From: Amycolatopsis mediterranei
GTDB taxonomy: Bacteria > Actinomycetota > Actinomycetes > Mycobacteriales > Pseudonocardiaceae
Direction of reading: 5' to 3'
DNA length: 54,631 bases
Assembly: GCF_026017845.1 (NCBI RefSeq)
Contig: NZ_CP100416.1
Span: forward strand, 3,145,231-3,199,861
Shown: in pieces, positions 42,662 to 51,029 of the stretch
Layout of the letters: every line of letters starts with the position of its first letter
How positions within the stretch are numbered: the stretch's first letter is position 1
Made by a program: the position numbers and the translations under genes
Notes under the pieces: model-generated
Seen by the model: only the letters and a program-made list of their open reading frames with translations
Told to the model about the DNA's origin: nothing
Database searches by the model: none

Positions 42662-44443
42662 ATGGCGGAGCACCCCCCACCGATGGACAACGAGGCGACG
42701 GTCTTCCTCCCGAGCGAGCTGCGGGGCCCGCACTGGCCGACCCGTGACCCCGACGTCTCCCGGCGCGCCTACGACGAGTTCGCCGGCCAGATCGTCGCGC
42801 GGCCGCCCGCGTCGCCGGTCAGCGCCGGGCGCGGGGAGGGTGCCGGCTCGTCGCTGGCCCGCTCCAGCGGCCGGATGGCGGTCGCCTCGGCCGTCAGCCG
42901 GGTCACCGGGTTCGTCGCGAAGCTGCTGCTCGCCGCCGTGGTCGGGACCGGGGTCGTCAACGACTCCTTCACCGTCGCGAACACGTTGCCCAACATCGTC
43001 TTCGAGCTGCTCTTCGGCGGCGTCCTGGCCAGCGTCGTGGTGCCGCTGCTGGTCCGCTCGCACGACGACCCCGACGGCGGCCGCGCCTACACCCAGCGGC
43101 TCATCACGATGGCGCTGGTGCTGCTCGCCGTCGGCACCGCCGTCGCGGTGGCGATTGCCCCGCTGTTCACCGCGCTCTACGTCGACAAATCGTCCGAGAC
43201 CGCCAATTCCGGGCTGACCACCGCGCTGGCGTACCTGCTGCTGCCGCAGATCTTGTTCTACGGCCTGTTCGCGCTGCTCTCGGCCATCCTCAACGCGCAG
43301 AACGTTTTCGGCCCGCCGGCCTGGGCGCCGGTGCTGAACAACGTCGTCGTCACCGGCACGCTCGTGGTGTTCGCGTTCGTGCCGGGGGAGCTGACCCTCG
43401 ACCCGGTCCGGATGAGCGACCCCAAGCTGCTCGTGCTCGGCCTCGGCACCACGCTCGGCATCGTCGCGCAGGCGGTCGTGCTCATCCCGGCGTTGCTGCG
43501 CACCGGGTTCCGGTTCCGCTGGCGCTGGGGCTTCGACCCGCGGATCAAGGAGTTCGGCGGGCTCGCCGCGTGGATCCTCGGCTACGTCGTCGTCAGCCAC
43601 GTCGGGTTCGTCATCACCACCCGCGTGCTGACCGGCGGCAACAGCGGTGGCGTGACGGCCTACAGCTACGCGTCCCTGCTCTTCCAGCTCCCGTACGGCA
43701 TCCTCGGCGTTTCGCTGCTGACCGCGCTGATGCCGCGGATGAGCCGCGCCGCCGCGGACGGCGACACGGTGTCCCTGGTCGGCGACCTTTCGCTCGCCTC
43801 CCGCATGTCCACGGTGCTCTTCGTGCCCATTTCGGCGGTGCTGGCGGTGGTCGGCACGCCGATCGGCATCGCGATCTTCACCTGGGGCCGCGGGACCCTC
43901 GACGACGCCGAGCGGCTCGGCCAGACGCTGGCGGTGTCGGCGGTCGGGTTGCTGCCCTTCGCGTTGGTCATGCTGCAGCTGCGGGTGTTCTACGCGATGA
44001 AGGACGCCCGCACGCCCACGCTGATCATGCTCGTGATGACCGCGGTGAAGATCCCCCTGCTGCTGCTCTGCCGCGGGCTGCTCGACGGCGAGCACGTCGT
44101 CTACGGCGTCATGCTCGTCAACGGCGCCGGGTTCGTGGTCGGGGCGGTCCTCGGCCAGGTCTGGCTGTGGGTCCGGCTGGGGCACCTGCGCAGCAAGCGG
44201 TCGCTGCGGGTCGGGCTGATCACCCTCTCGGTGAGCGGGCTGGGAGTGGTGGCCGCGGTGCTCGCCGGGCGCGCCGTGCCCGCGTCGCTCGGGGTGATCC
44301 CGGGGGCGTGGGTGAAGCTGCCGGTGCAGGGGCTGCTGGGGATGGCCGTGCCGTTCGGGTTGCTGGCGTTGCTGAAGCTGCCGGAGTTCACCCCGGTGAC
44401 CCGCCGGGTGACCGCACTGCGGCGGCGGTTGGTGGCGCGTTGA
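42662..44443 (+). CDS. murJ: Lipid II flippase MurJ
   Basis: A 593-residue polytopic membrane protein of the MurJ/MviN family, which flips lipid II for peptidoglycan synthesis. A ~75-residue cytosolic extension precedes the first helix, then SAVSRVTGFVAKLLLAAVVG, the region VNDSFTVANTLPNIVFELLFGG (conserved in MurJ), and about 14 membrane helices to VQGLLGMAVPFGLLALLKL. Actinobacterial MurJ often carries extra C-terminal domains binding FhaA; none is seen here. This does not look like the main dcw copy by context, as no trxB/trxA or sigM-type genes adjoin. ATG at 42662, alternatively ATG at 42683. Confidence 0.9.
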   Translation: MAEHPPPMDNEATVFLPSELRGPHWPTRDPDVSRRAYDEFAGQIVARPPASPVSAGRGEGAGSSLARSSGRMAVASAVSRVTGFVAKLLLAAVVGTGVVNDSFTVANTLPNIVFELLFGGVLASVVVPLLVRSHDDPDGGRAYTQRLITMALVLLAVGTAVAVAIAPLFTALYVDKSSETANSGLTTALAYLLLPQILFYGLFALLSAILNAQNVFGPPAWAPVLNNVVVTGTLVVFAFVPGELTLDPVRMSDPKLLVLGLGTTLGIVAQAVVLIPALLRTGFRFRWRWGFDPRIKEFGGLAAWILGYVVVSHVGFVITTRVLTGGNSGGVTAYSYASLLFQLPYGILGVSLLTALMPRMSRAAADGDTVSLVGDLSLASRMSTVLFVPISAVLAVVGTPIGIAIFTWGRGTLDDAERLGQTLAVSAVGLLPFALVMLQLRVFYAMKDARTPTLIMLVMTAVKIPLLLLCRGLLDGEHVVYGVMLVNGAGFVVGAVLGQVWLWVRLGHLRSKRSLRVGLITLSVSGLGVVAAVLAGRAVPASLGVIPGAWVKLPVQGLLGMAVPFGLLALLKLPEFTPVTRRVTALRRRLVAR

Positions 44444-44642
44444 GGTGGGGGCCGAGGGTGTCGAGCGGCGGCGGTTCGCCGCTCGTTGACGACTACGGCC
44501 GGAAAGCCGATCCGGTTGTCTCGAAACGGTAACGAGAGCGCGGCGATCAGCGCGTTTACAATTGCCGCAAGGGTTTCTACTATCCACCGGGATCATGCGT
44601 CGCGGGCGAGCGCGGCGTGGGGGAATCGGGTGGAGGTCGTGC
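44444..44642 (+). promoter_or_regulatory. Promoter region of the single-pass membrane protein gene
   Basis: A strong sigma-70-like promoter is seen: TTTACA (44555-44560), a 17-nt spacer, TACTAT (44578-44583). It predicts a start near 44590 and a leader of about 50 nt with GGAGG 6 nt before the ATG at 44643. The rest of the gap after murJ shows no gene. Confidence 0.7.
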
Positions 44643-45149
44643 ATGACGCGCAGCGCGCGCAGGCGACGGGACCGGGTCACGGTCGACGAGCTGCTCAAGC
44701 AGACCGGGGCGCGGCCGCGCAAACCGGGCTCGCGGGCGGCCGAGCTGGCGGCGCGCCGGGACGTCGAGCCGGAAGCCGGGCCGCGTGGGGCGGCGCGGGT
44801 GGCGCTGGCGTCGGTGGTGATCGTCGTGCTGGGCGGGCTGGTCGTCGTGCTGGCGACGCGGCCGGACTCCGTGCCCGGCTCCACGCAGTTCCCGCAGCTG
44901 CAGCCGGCCACCGCCGTGCCGTCCTCGACCGTGCTGGCCGTCCCGACCGAGACGACCACGCCGTCGCCGGCGGTGATGCACGCGCGCCGGACGCCGACGC
45001 CCACCCCGACTCCGACCGTCACGATCGAGCTGCCGCCGCCGCCCACGTCCACGTCCACGACCAAGACGAGCCCGCCGCCGGTCACCTGGAACCCCTACCA
45101 GTGCTCCCCGTACTACTGCGCGCCCTACCCGGGCGGGCCGCGGCGCTGA
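44643..45149 (+). CDS. Single-pass membrane protein with Thr/Pro-rich outer domain
   Basis: A 168-residue protein of unknown function. A basic cytosolic tail (TRSARRRRDRVTVDELLKQTGARPRK; the VDELL part is common in actinobacterial membrane proteins) leads to one membrane helix (VALASVVIVVLGGLVVVLA, about 60-78). The outside is rich in Pro and Thr (TPTPTPTPTVTIELPPPPTSTST) and ends in a Tyr/Cys/Pro motif CSPYYCAPYPGG, whose two Cys could form a disulfide. ATG at 44643 has GGAGG 6 nt upstream. A strong promoter precedes and a bidirectional terminator follows. A cell-wall-facing role is inferred from topology. Confidence 0.7.
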   Translation: MTRSARRRRDRVTVDELLKQTGARPRKPGSRAAELAARRDVEPEAGPRGAARVALASVVIVVLGGLVVVLATRPDSVPGSTQFPQLQPATAVPSSTVLAVPTETTTPSPAVMHARRTPTPTPTPTVTIELPPPPTSTSTTKTSPPPVTWNPYQCSPYYCAPYPGGPRR

Positions 45150-45157
45150 CCCGCGAA

Positions 45158-45193
45158 GGCCCCCTCACCGACCCCGATGCCGGTGAGAGGGCC
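45158..45193. terminator. Bidirectional terminator before the chitinase 3' end
   Basis: GGCCCCCTCACCG and CGGTGAGAGGGCC pair over 13 bp with one mismatch on a 10-nt loop, between convergent genes ending at 45149 and 45223. Confidence 0.85.
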
Positions 45194-45222
45194 CCCGACA
45201 GCCCCACTACGGGTCCGGTGGG

Positions 45223-46284
45223 TCAGCCGGTGTAGCCGGCGACGATCTTGGTGAAGGCGTACTTGTCCTGGCTGATCCCGCTGCACTCGCCGCCGCCGCT
45301 GCAGTCGCGGTTGGTGGCCCAGAACGTGAACCGGGCCAGGTGGTGGCCGGCCGCGTAGCTGCGGATGGAGGTGAAGTTCGCGACCGTGACCGTCTCGCCC
45401 GCGTTGTCGGTCTTGCCGTTCATCGAGGAGAGGCCGCTGTGCCGGTAGGCGGTGTCGTCGCTCCAGCCGAACGTCGTCTTGAGCTGGTTCTTCAGCCCGT
45501 CGACCGCGGACTTCGTGTGCGCGGCCATGTCACCGCCGCTGGAGAAGTCGAACGGCATGACCGACCAGACGTCGACCGGGGCGCCGATCGCCTTGGCCTG
45601 GTTGATCAGGCGCTTGCCCCACGAGTCGGGGCCGGTCGTGGTGGTGCCGATGGTGATGACGACCTTCAGGTTCGGGTTCTTCTGCTTGGTCAGCTTGACC
45701 GCGTTGAGGATGCGGTCCTGCACCGTGTTGTTCTGGAACTCGTCGGTGTTCTCGATGTCGAGGTCGATCGCCTTGAGCCCGTAGGCGTCGATCACCTTCT
45801 GGTAGGCACCCGCCAGCGCGGAGGCCGACGTGCACTTCGAGCCCAGTTTCGTGCCGGACCAGCCGCCGAAGGACGGGATCACGTCCCCGCCCGCGTTGCG
45901 GATGTTCTGGATCATCGTCTTGTCGGAGCCGGTCAGCGACCGGTTGCCGTCCCACTTGGGGTTGCAGGAGCCGTCCGAGAGGACGAACGCGAGGGTAAAC
46001 GCTTTCACACCGGTCGCGGACATTGCAGCCGTCGGGCTGGTCTGCCCGCCCCACTGGTACAGGTACGGGGAGGCGAGCACGGGGTCGGCCGCGGCCATGG
46101 CCTGCGGGGCGAGCCCGACCGTCGTCGCCAGCGCGGCCGAAGCCGCGGCTGCGAGGGTGAGGAGACGGCGCACTGATTTCGCCGATCCGGCCAAAAGCAG
46201 GCCGCCCCCCGAGCGACGAGCAACCGTCGCTACGAAGGTCTTCGGCCGTGACTGTGGGCGGATCGGCGATGAACGAAGCAGCAT
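45223..46284 (-). CDS. Secreted GH18 chitinase
   Basis: A 353-residue glycoside hydrolase family 18 protein. An unusually long, basic signal region (about 60 residues, hydrophobic core LLTLAAAASAALATTVGLA, cleavage after AMA) precedes the catalytic barrel. The active-site strand is AIDLDIEN, the DxDxE core of GH18 with Glu as acid. DVIPSFGGWSG and DVWSVMPFDFSSGGDMAAHT are further barrel strands. No chitin-binding domain is present. It would hydrolyse chitin outside the cell. ATG at 46284 has GGAGG 6 nt upstream. A DasR-type box at 46370-46385 suggests control by GlcNAc. Confidence 0.9.
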   Translation of the reverse strand: MLLRSSPIRPQSRPKTFVATVARRSGGGLLLAGSAKSVRRLLTLAAAASAALATTVGLAPQAMAAADPVLASPYLYQWGGQTSPTAAMSATGVKAFTLAFVLSDGSCNPKWDGNRSLTGSDKTMIQNIRNAGGDVIPSFGGWSGTKLGSKCTSASALAGAYQKVIDAYGLKAIDLDIENTDEFQNNTVQDRILNAVKLTKQKNPNLKVVITIGTTTTGPDSWGKRLINQAKAIGAPVDVWSVMPFDFSSGGDMAAHTKSAVDGLKNQLKTTFGWSDDTAYRHSGLSSMNGKTDNAGETVTVANFTSIRSYAAGHHLARFTFWATNRDCSGGGECSGISQDKYAFTKIVAGYTG

Positions 46285-46369
46285 GGGGGTCCTCCGAAAC
46301 GCGCAGGTGGAGCACCTCCGGTTTGAGGCGGCGGGATCAACCCGGGAGGAGTGCTGTGTGCCATCACAC

Positions 46370-46400
46370 AGTGGACTAGACCAATGTTGCGTGTCAACCC
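46370..46400 (-). promoter_or_regulatory. DasR-like dre box and -35 element of the chitinase
   Basis: AGTGGACTAGACCAAT (46370-46385) differs at two positions from the DasR consensus AGTGGTCTAGACCACT. On the minus strand TTGACA (complement near 46395-46400) lies just upstream, so the box covers the -35/-10 spacer. DasR represses chitin and GlcNAc genes in Streptomyces; the regulator itself is not in this window. Confidence 0.75.
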
Positions 46401-46503
46401 TCCATCGGTCGGAAAATGACCCACGGTGCCCGGAGCTCGCGACCGTGTTAAATTCCCCTGAAGGCGGATCGACACGGGCCCGCATTCCGGCTACTTTGCC
46501 GAA

Positions 46504-47784
46504 ATGGTGGGGGATTCCACGGTCGCCGCCGGCGGGGAACGCCCCCCGGGCCGGTTCCTGTCCGCCCTCGTTCTGCGCCGCTGGGCCCTGCGGCGGTGGG
46601 CGCTGTGGCGGCTGCCGCGCCGCGGCCAGGTCTGGTACCTCGTCGGGATCGACGCTCTCGCCGTCGCCGCCGTCGTGCTCGCCGCCCTCCGCTTCCCGCC
46701 AGTCGCCGCGATGCTGACACCGTTCGCGCTGCTCGCGGCCGGGATGCTCGTGTCGGCGGAGCTCGCGCGGCCGGTCGAACGCCACCGCGAGGAGACCCTC
46801 CTCGGCCCCGGTGTCGACACGCCGTGGATCTTCGCCGGGGTGCTCGTGCTCCGCCCCGGTCTCGCCGTCGCGCTGGTCGTGCTCTCCGCGCTGCACCAGT
46901 GGTTCCGGGTCCGCAGAAAACCCGTTCACCGGCAGGTGTTCGGCGCCGCGGCGACGGCGCTGGCCGGTCTCGTCGCGGGCGCCTTCCTCACCGCGACCGG
47001 CGTCCGGCCGCTCGGCGAGGTCCTCGGCACCCGGACCGTCCTCCTGCTCACCGTCGCCGGGCTGGTGTTCCTCGCGGTCAACGCCGCGCTCGTGACCGGC
47101 GCCGACGGGCCGCGCCGGCCGCGCGAAGCCGCCGCCGGGTACGCCTTCGACGCCGCGATGACGGCCTTCGGCCTCCCGCTCGCCTGGGCCGCGGCCGCCG
47201 CGCCGCTGCTGGTCCCGGTGCTGGCCGGCGCCACCGTCGTGCTGCACCGCGGCGGGCTGGGCGGCGGCCGCCGCGACCACGTCACCCTCGATCCGGGCAC
47301 CGGCGTGCTGACCGCCGCGTCCTGGCGCGGTGCCGCCGAGGCCCGGCTGGACCGCCCCGGCGGGGCCGGCCCGGCCGTGCTGCTGCTCGACCTCGACCAC
47401 TTCCGCCTGCTCAACGACCGCTACGGCGCCCGGATCGGCGACGCCGTCCTGCGCGCGGTCGCCGGCACCCTGCGCGACGAGGTCCGGGCCGCCGATCTCG
47501 TGGGCCGCTCCGGCGGCGAGGAGTTCGCCGTGCTGCTGCCCGGCACCGGCGCCTTCGACGCGATGGCGATCGCCGAGCGCATCCGCCTGCGGATCGCCTC
47601 GACGCTGGTGGCGCTGAAGGCTTCGGGCGACGGCCCGCAGTTCGTCGGGGTGACGGTGTCGATCGGCGTGGCGGGCTGCTCGCCCGGCCTCCTCGACGAA
47701 GCGCTGCTGGCCGCGGAAGCAGCGCTGCTGCGCGCGAAGGCGGCGGGCCGCAACCGGACGGTCTGCGCCGAACCGGCGCCGTGA
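46504..47784 (+). CDS. Membrane diguanylate cyclase (GGDEF)
   Basis: A 426-residue protein. About six membrane helices occupy the N-terminal 250 residues (VWYLVGIDALAVAAVVLAA, TPFALLAAGMLVSAEL and others), a sensor layout similar to MASE-type domains. The cytosolic GGDEF domain has LLLDLDHFRLLNDRYG (metal and substrate) and the signature SGGEEFAVLLPG. Nine residues before GGEEF starts is RAAD, the inhibitory-site RxxD, so feedback inhibition is expected. All key residues are intact, unlike the GGDEF-EAL protein at 17990. ATG at 46504 is divergent from the chitinase. It should make c-di-GMP. Confidence 0.88.
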   Translation: MVGDSTVAAGGERPPGRFLSALVLRRWALRRWALWRLPRRGQVWYLVGIDALAVAAVVLAALRFPPVAAMLTPFALLAAGMLVSAELARPVERHREETLLGPGVDTPWIFAGVLVLRPGLAVALVVLSALHQWFRVRRKPVHRQVFGAAATALAGLVAGAFLTATGVRPLGEVLGTRTVLLLTVAGLVFLAVNAALVTGADGPRRPREAAAGYAFDAAMTAFGLPLAWAAAAAPLLVPVLAGATVVLHRGGLGGGRRDHVTLDPGTGVLTAASWRGAAEARLDRPGGAGPAVLLLDLDHFRLLNDRYGARIGDAVLRAVAGTLRDEVRAADLVGRSGGEEFAVLLPGTGAFDAMAIAERIRLRIASTLVALKASGDGPQFVGVTVSIGVAGCSPGLLDEALLAAEAALLRAKAAGRNRTVCAEPAP

Positions 47785-47785
47785 T

Positions 47786-47805
47786 CCGACCGTTAGAACG
47801 GCCGG
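47786..47805 (+). terminator. Hairpin after the diguanylate cyclase
   Basis: CCGACCGTT and AACGGCCGG pair over 9 bp with one mismatch around AG, 2 bp after the stop codon. Confidence 0.55.
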
Positions 47806-47881
47806 ACAACCGGTAATACCGCGGCGCGTCTTGATGGCAGTAAAGACGGTGAGGGACCGTCAATGACGCAGGGGGAAAACC

Positions 47882-48373
47882 ATGAATGCACGGGGTCGTT
47901 TCGCGCGCGCCGGAGCCGGGGCCGGAATTGTGGTGGCGGCGGGATTCCTTCTGTCGGCGTGCACCGGTCAGCAGAACCCGCCGGATGGCGGACAGGCCAC
48001 GGCAACCCCCGCGGCAACCCCCACGGCGACGGCGACGACGGCCACCCGGGCGGCCGCGCCTGCGCAGGTGGCCGAGCCGGTACCGGCCAAGGGGGCTGAA
48101 CCGGTGGACGCTTGTGCTTCGGCGACCAAAGCCGCGCTGGAGGCCGCGCTCAAGGCGGACAAGAAAGCGGCTGCCGCACTGGTCGTCGACAGCAAAGGGC
48201 TGCAGCGCATCAAATGCGCCGAGCCGTGGGCTTTCGCGCACTTCACCAACGACATCGACGGCGGCAGCGTCCTGTTCGCCCACCGGAACGGGAAGTGGAT
48301 CCTGCAGCGCGGCGGCACCGGGGGAATGTGCGAAAGCGTCCCGGCCGCGATCGCCAAGCAGATCTGCGTCTGA
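47882..48373 (+). CDS. Lipoprotein, unknown function
   Basis: A 163-residue exported lipoprotein. The signal peptide ends in the lipobox LLSAC (Cys about residue 27). A Thr/Ala/Pro-rich linker (ATPAATPTATATTATRAA) follows, and then a compact domain with conserved-looking Cys residues (VDACASAT, RIKCAEPWAF, GMCESVP, QICV), perhaps two disulfides. The C-terminal part (CAEPWAFAHFTNDIDGGSVLFAHRNGKWIL) resembles small extracytoplasmic sensor domains often seen in actinobacterial lipoproteins. ATG at 47882 has AGGGGGA upstream. It is convergent, with 3 bp, with the oxygenase gene. Function not known. Confidence 0.8.
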   Translation: MNARGRFARAGAGAGIVVAAGFLLSACTGQQNPPDGGQATATPAATPTATATTATRAAAPAQVAEPVPAKGAEPVDACASATKAALEAALKADKKAAAALVVDSKGLQRIKCAEPWAFAHFTNDIDGGSVLFAHRNGKWILQRGGTGGMCESVPAAIAKQICV

Positions 48374-48376
48374 GAA

Positions 48377-49339
48377 TCAGCTCATCGTGATCGCGTCCAG
48401 TTTTTCCTTCAGGTACTGCGACGCGATCACTTCGGGGTAGGTCCGGGTGCCCAGCGGCGGCGCCAGTGACGTGATCCGCGCGTCGTGATCGGTCTCGTAG
48501 AAGAAGATCAACGACACGAGGTCTTCGTCGGGCGCCGTCGCCGCCGGCGGGAGGACGCGGTGGCGCGTCGAGCGCCAGCGGTCGCCCGTCCAGCGGGCCA
48601 TCAGGTCGCCGATGTTCACCGTGAACGCCTCCGGGTGGAACGGCGCGTCCGTCCACTCGCCGTCGGCCGTGCAAACCTGCAGGCCGCCGACGCCGGCCTG
48701 GCGGTCGAGCACCGTGACCGTGCCGAAGTCGGTGTGCGGGCCGATCCGGAACTGGTCCGGCGCCGGCGGGCCGACGCGGGTCATCGGCGGGTACCAGTTG
48801 ATGTTGAACGTGTACGTCGGGTGCGCGGTGTGGCGGGTGAAGTGGCTCTGGGCGAGACCGAGCGCCGCGGCGAAGATCTCCAGCAGGTGGTCCGCCAGCG
48901 CCCGCATCCGGCGCATGTACTCGGTGGCCACCTCGCCCAGGCCGGGCACCTCGTGCGGCCAGACGTTGGGCTGGAACCAGAACCCGTCGACCTCGGCCAC
49001 GCCGGTGCGGGTGTCCGCGCCCGCGGAGTAGGACTCCTTGAGGTCCGGCGGGGTTTCGGTGCCCTCGGCGTAGCCGTTGGCCTCGACACCCGGCGGCAGC
49101 CAGCCGCGGCCGCCGACCGTGACGGCGTAGCGCTGCTTGACGTCTTCGGGCAGCGCGAAGAACTCCCGCGCCAGCTCGCGCGTCCGGTGGCGCAGGTCGT
49201 CCGGGACGCCGTGCCCGGTGACCAGCAGGAAGCCGGACTCCCGCAGCGCCTGGTCGATCCGGCCCGCCACTTCGGCCCGGCCCTCGGACGTGCCCGCGAA
49301 CCACGGCGAAAGGTCCACGAGCGGAACGGATGACGGCAT
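48377..49339 (-). CDS. Isopenicillin N synthase-family Fe(II) oxygenase
   Basis: A 320-residue non-heme iron dioxygenase of the IPNS/2OG-Fe(II) family (DIOX_N head SVPLVDLSPWF, jelly-roll core). Iron ligands are H and D of PHTDFGTVTVL and H of TRHRVLPP. The RxS motif that binds the carboxylate of 2-oxoglutarate (or of the IPNS peptide) is replaced by LVS in EDLVSLIFF. Other segments are GYAEGTETPPDLKESYSAG and YTFNINWYPP. The substrate is unknown. ATG at 49339 has AGGAGC upstream; the frame is open to 49417. It lies 82 bp downstream of the deaminase gene on the same strand and is probably in one operon. Confidence 0.85.
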   Translation of the reverse strand: MPSSVPLVDLSPWFAGTSEGRAEVAGRIDQALRESGFLLVTGHGVPDDLRHRTRELAREFFALPEDVKQRYAVTVGGRGWLPPGVEANGYAEGTETPPDLKESYSAGADTRTGVAEVDGFWFQPNVWPHEVPGLGEVATEYMRRMRALADHLLEIFAAALGLAQSHFTRHTAHPTYTFNINWYPPMTRVGPPAPDQFRIGPHTDFGTVTVLDRQAGVGGLQVCTADGEWTDAPFHPEAFTVNIGDLMARWTGDRWRSTRHRVLPPAATAPDEDLVSLIFFYETDHDARITSLAPPLGTRTYPEVIASQYLKEKLDAITMS

Positions 49340-49421
49340 ACCTGCTCCTGTAAAGCGCTGTTTGTCAAGCATGTCCGGTCGAGCAGGTCCGATCAGCAAC
49401 TGTCCGGTGACCAGCACTGTC

Positions 49422-49880
49422 CTATTCGGACTTCTCGACCCCGATGTCCTCGAACCACAGGTCCGGGCGCGCGGCGATGAACTCCGTCATCAGCGCGGTG
49501 CAGCCGGGATCGTCGAGCAGGGTGATCTCCACCCCGAGCCCGGCGAGCCAGTCGTGACCGCCGTGGAACGTCTCGGCCTCACCGATGACGACGCGCCCGA
49601 TACCGAACTGACGGACGAGCCCGGAGCAGTACCAGCACGGCGAGAGCGTGGTGACCATGATCGTGTCCCGGTAGTGCGGGCGGCGGCCGGCGTTGCGGAA
49701 CGCCGCGGTTTCGGCGTGCATCGACGGGTCGCCGTCCTGCACGCGCCGGTTGTGCCCGCGCCCCAGCAGCGTGCCCGTCGAGTCGAACAGCGCGGCCCCG
49801 ATCGGCACGCCCCCTTCGGCTTTGCCCAGCTCGGCTTCTTCGCGGGCGACGGCGAGCAAGGTGTGCGGATCGATCGGCAT
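49422..49880 (-). CDS. Cytosine-deaminase-like nucleoside deaminase (fungal Fcy1 type)
   Basis: A 152-residue zinc deaminase. The catalytic HAE is in SMHAETAAFRN and the PCxxC pair in TTLSPCWYCSG. The ending RPDLWFEDIG is almost the same as yeast cytosine deaminase Fcy1, which deaminates cytosine to uracil, so this may be a cytosine or pyrimidine/purine base deaminase. ATG at 49880. It is the first gene of a pair with the IPNS-like oxygenase and divergent from the WYL regulator, with two inverted repeats in the gap. Confidence 0.88.
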   Translation of the reverse strand: MPIDPHTLLAVAREEAELGKAEGGVPIGAALFDSTGTLLGRGHNRRVQDGDPSMHAETAAFRNAGRRPHYRDTIMVTTLSPCWYCSGLVRQFGIGRVVIGEAETFHGGHDWLAGLGVEITLLDDPGCTALMTEFIAARPDLWFEDIGVEKSE

Positions 49881-49950
49881 GCGTCACTCTTTCCGGCCGG
49901 AGCGGTGCCTGGCAAGTGTTTGCCGCCGGGACTGCACCTTCCGGCGGATC

Positions 49951-49992
49951 GCGGACAGGAGCTGTCCGCGATGTCTGGCACACTGCGTGCCA
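49951..49992 (+). promoter_or_regulatory. Two inverted repeats in the WYL regulator promoter
   Basis: GCGGACAG-GAG-CTGTCCGC (49951-49969, perfect 8-bp arms) and TGGCAC-ACTGC-GTGCCA (49976-49992, perfect 6-bp arms) lie back to back; the second ends on the A of the regulator ATG. CACACT (49979-49984) sits 7 nt before the ATG as a weak -10, indicating a leaderless start inside the operator. WYL/DeoR-type autoregulation and control of the divergent deaminase are inferred. Confidence 0.65.
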
Positions 49993-50948
49993 TGTACGGC
50001 ACTTCGGAACGGCTGCTCAGGCTGCTCTCGCTGCTGCAGGCGCGCCGGGACTGGCCGGGCGCCGACCTCGCGGCCCGCCTCGAGGTCGACGTCCGCACGA
50101 TCCGCCGCGACGTCGAGCGGCTGCGCTCCCTCGGCTACCCCGTGCACGCCACGCCGGGGGTGGCGGGCGGCTACCGGCTCGGCGCGGGCGCGGCGCTGCC
50201 GCCGCTGCTGCTGGACGACGACGAGGCCGTCGCGGTCGCCGTCGGCCTGCGCACGGCGGCGAGCGGCACGGTCAGCGGCATCGAGGAGACGTCGGTGCGG
50301 GCGCTGGCGAAGCTGGAGCAGGTGCTGCCGGCCCGGCTGCGGCCGCGAGTGGGCGCGCTGCAGGCGGCGACGGTGTCCCTGCCCGGAGCCGGGCCGACGG
50401 TGGACGCCTCGGTGCTGACGGCGATCGCGGCGGCCTGCCGCGACCAGGAACGGCTGCGGTTCGGCTACGGCGACCGGGCGGGCGCCTCGACGCAGCGGTC
50501 GGTCGAGCCGCTGCGGCTGGTCCACACGGGGCGGCGCTGGTACCTGGTCGCCTTCGACCTCGACCGCGCGGACTGGCGCACCTTCCGGGTGGACCGGATC
50601 GCCGGGGTGCCGTCGGTGGGCTTCCGGTTCACGCCGCGCGAGCCTCCGGCTCCGGACCTCGCGGAGTACGTCTCCCGCCAGATCTCGACGGCGGTCTACC
50701 CGCACCAGCTGGTCCTGCGGGTGGCCGCCCCGGCGCCCGCGGTGGCCCGGCGCCTGTCGCCGGCGGCGGGGGTGGTGGAGGAGATCGACGAGGGCAGCTG
50801 CCGGGTGCGGACCGGGGCGAAGGACCTGGACACGGTGCCGTACCACCTGGCCCAGCTGGGGTACGACTTCGTGGTCGAGGAGGCGCCGCCGGGCCTGGTC
50901 GAGCGGCTGCGCGAGGTGGCGGAGCGGTTCGCCAGGGCGGTCGGCTGA
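49992..50948 (+). CDS. YafY-type HTH and WYL-domain regulator
   Basis: A 318-residue regulator with an N-terminal DeoR-type HTH (ADLAARLEVDVRTIRRDVERL, about residues 21-41) and a WYL domain (RWYLVAFDLDRADWRTFRVDRI, about 170-191), followed by the WCX tail (YPHQLVLRVAAPAPAVARRLS). WYL domains bind nucleic acid or nucleotide ligands, and such regulators often control stress and defence genes. ATG at 49992 is chosen (MYGTSERLLRLLS), the usual start, in the leaderless layout; the frame extends far upstream as a shadow. It is divergent from the deaminase-oxygenase pair, the likely target. Confidence 0.9.
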   Translation: MYGTSERLLRLLSLLQARRDWPGADLAARLEVDVRTIRRDVERLRSLGYPVHATPGVAGGYRLGAGAALPPLLLDDDEAVAVAVGLRTAASGTVSGIEETSVRALAKLEQVLPARLRPRVGALQAATVSLPGAGPTVDASVLTAIAAACRDQERLRFGYGDRAGASTQRSVEPLRLVHTGRRWYLVAFDLDRADWRTFRVDRIAGVPSVGFRFTPREPPAPDLAEYVSRQISTAVYPHQLVLRVAAPAPAVARRLSPAAGVVEEIDEGSCRVRTGAKDLDTVPYHLAQLGYDFVVEEAPPGLVERLREVAERFARAVG

Positions 50949-50967
50949 GCGCGCAGCGCCACAAGAC

Positions 50968-50987
50968 GGCCTTGGTTGCGCAAGGCC
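50968..50987. terminator. Terminator between convergent WYL and AlkZ-like genes
   Basis: GGCCTTG and CAAGGCC form a perfect 7-bp stem on the loop GTTGCG in the 81-bp convergent gap. Confidence 0.7.
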
Positions 50988-51029
50988 ACATCGGGGTGCT
51001 CGGCGGGCCCGGCAGCGGCGGTCGTCGCG

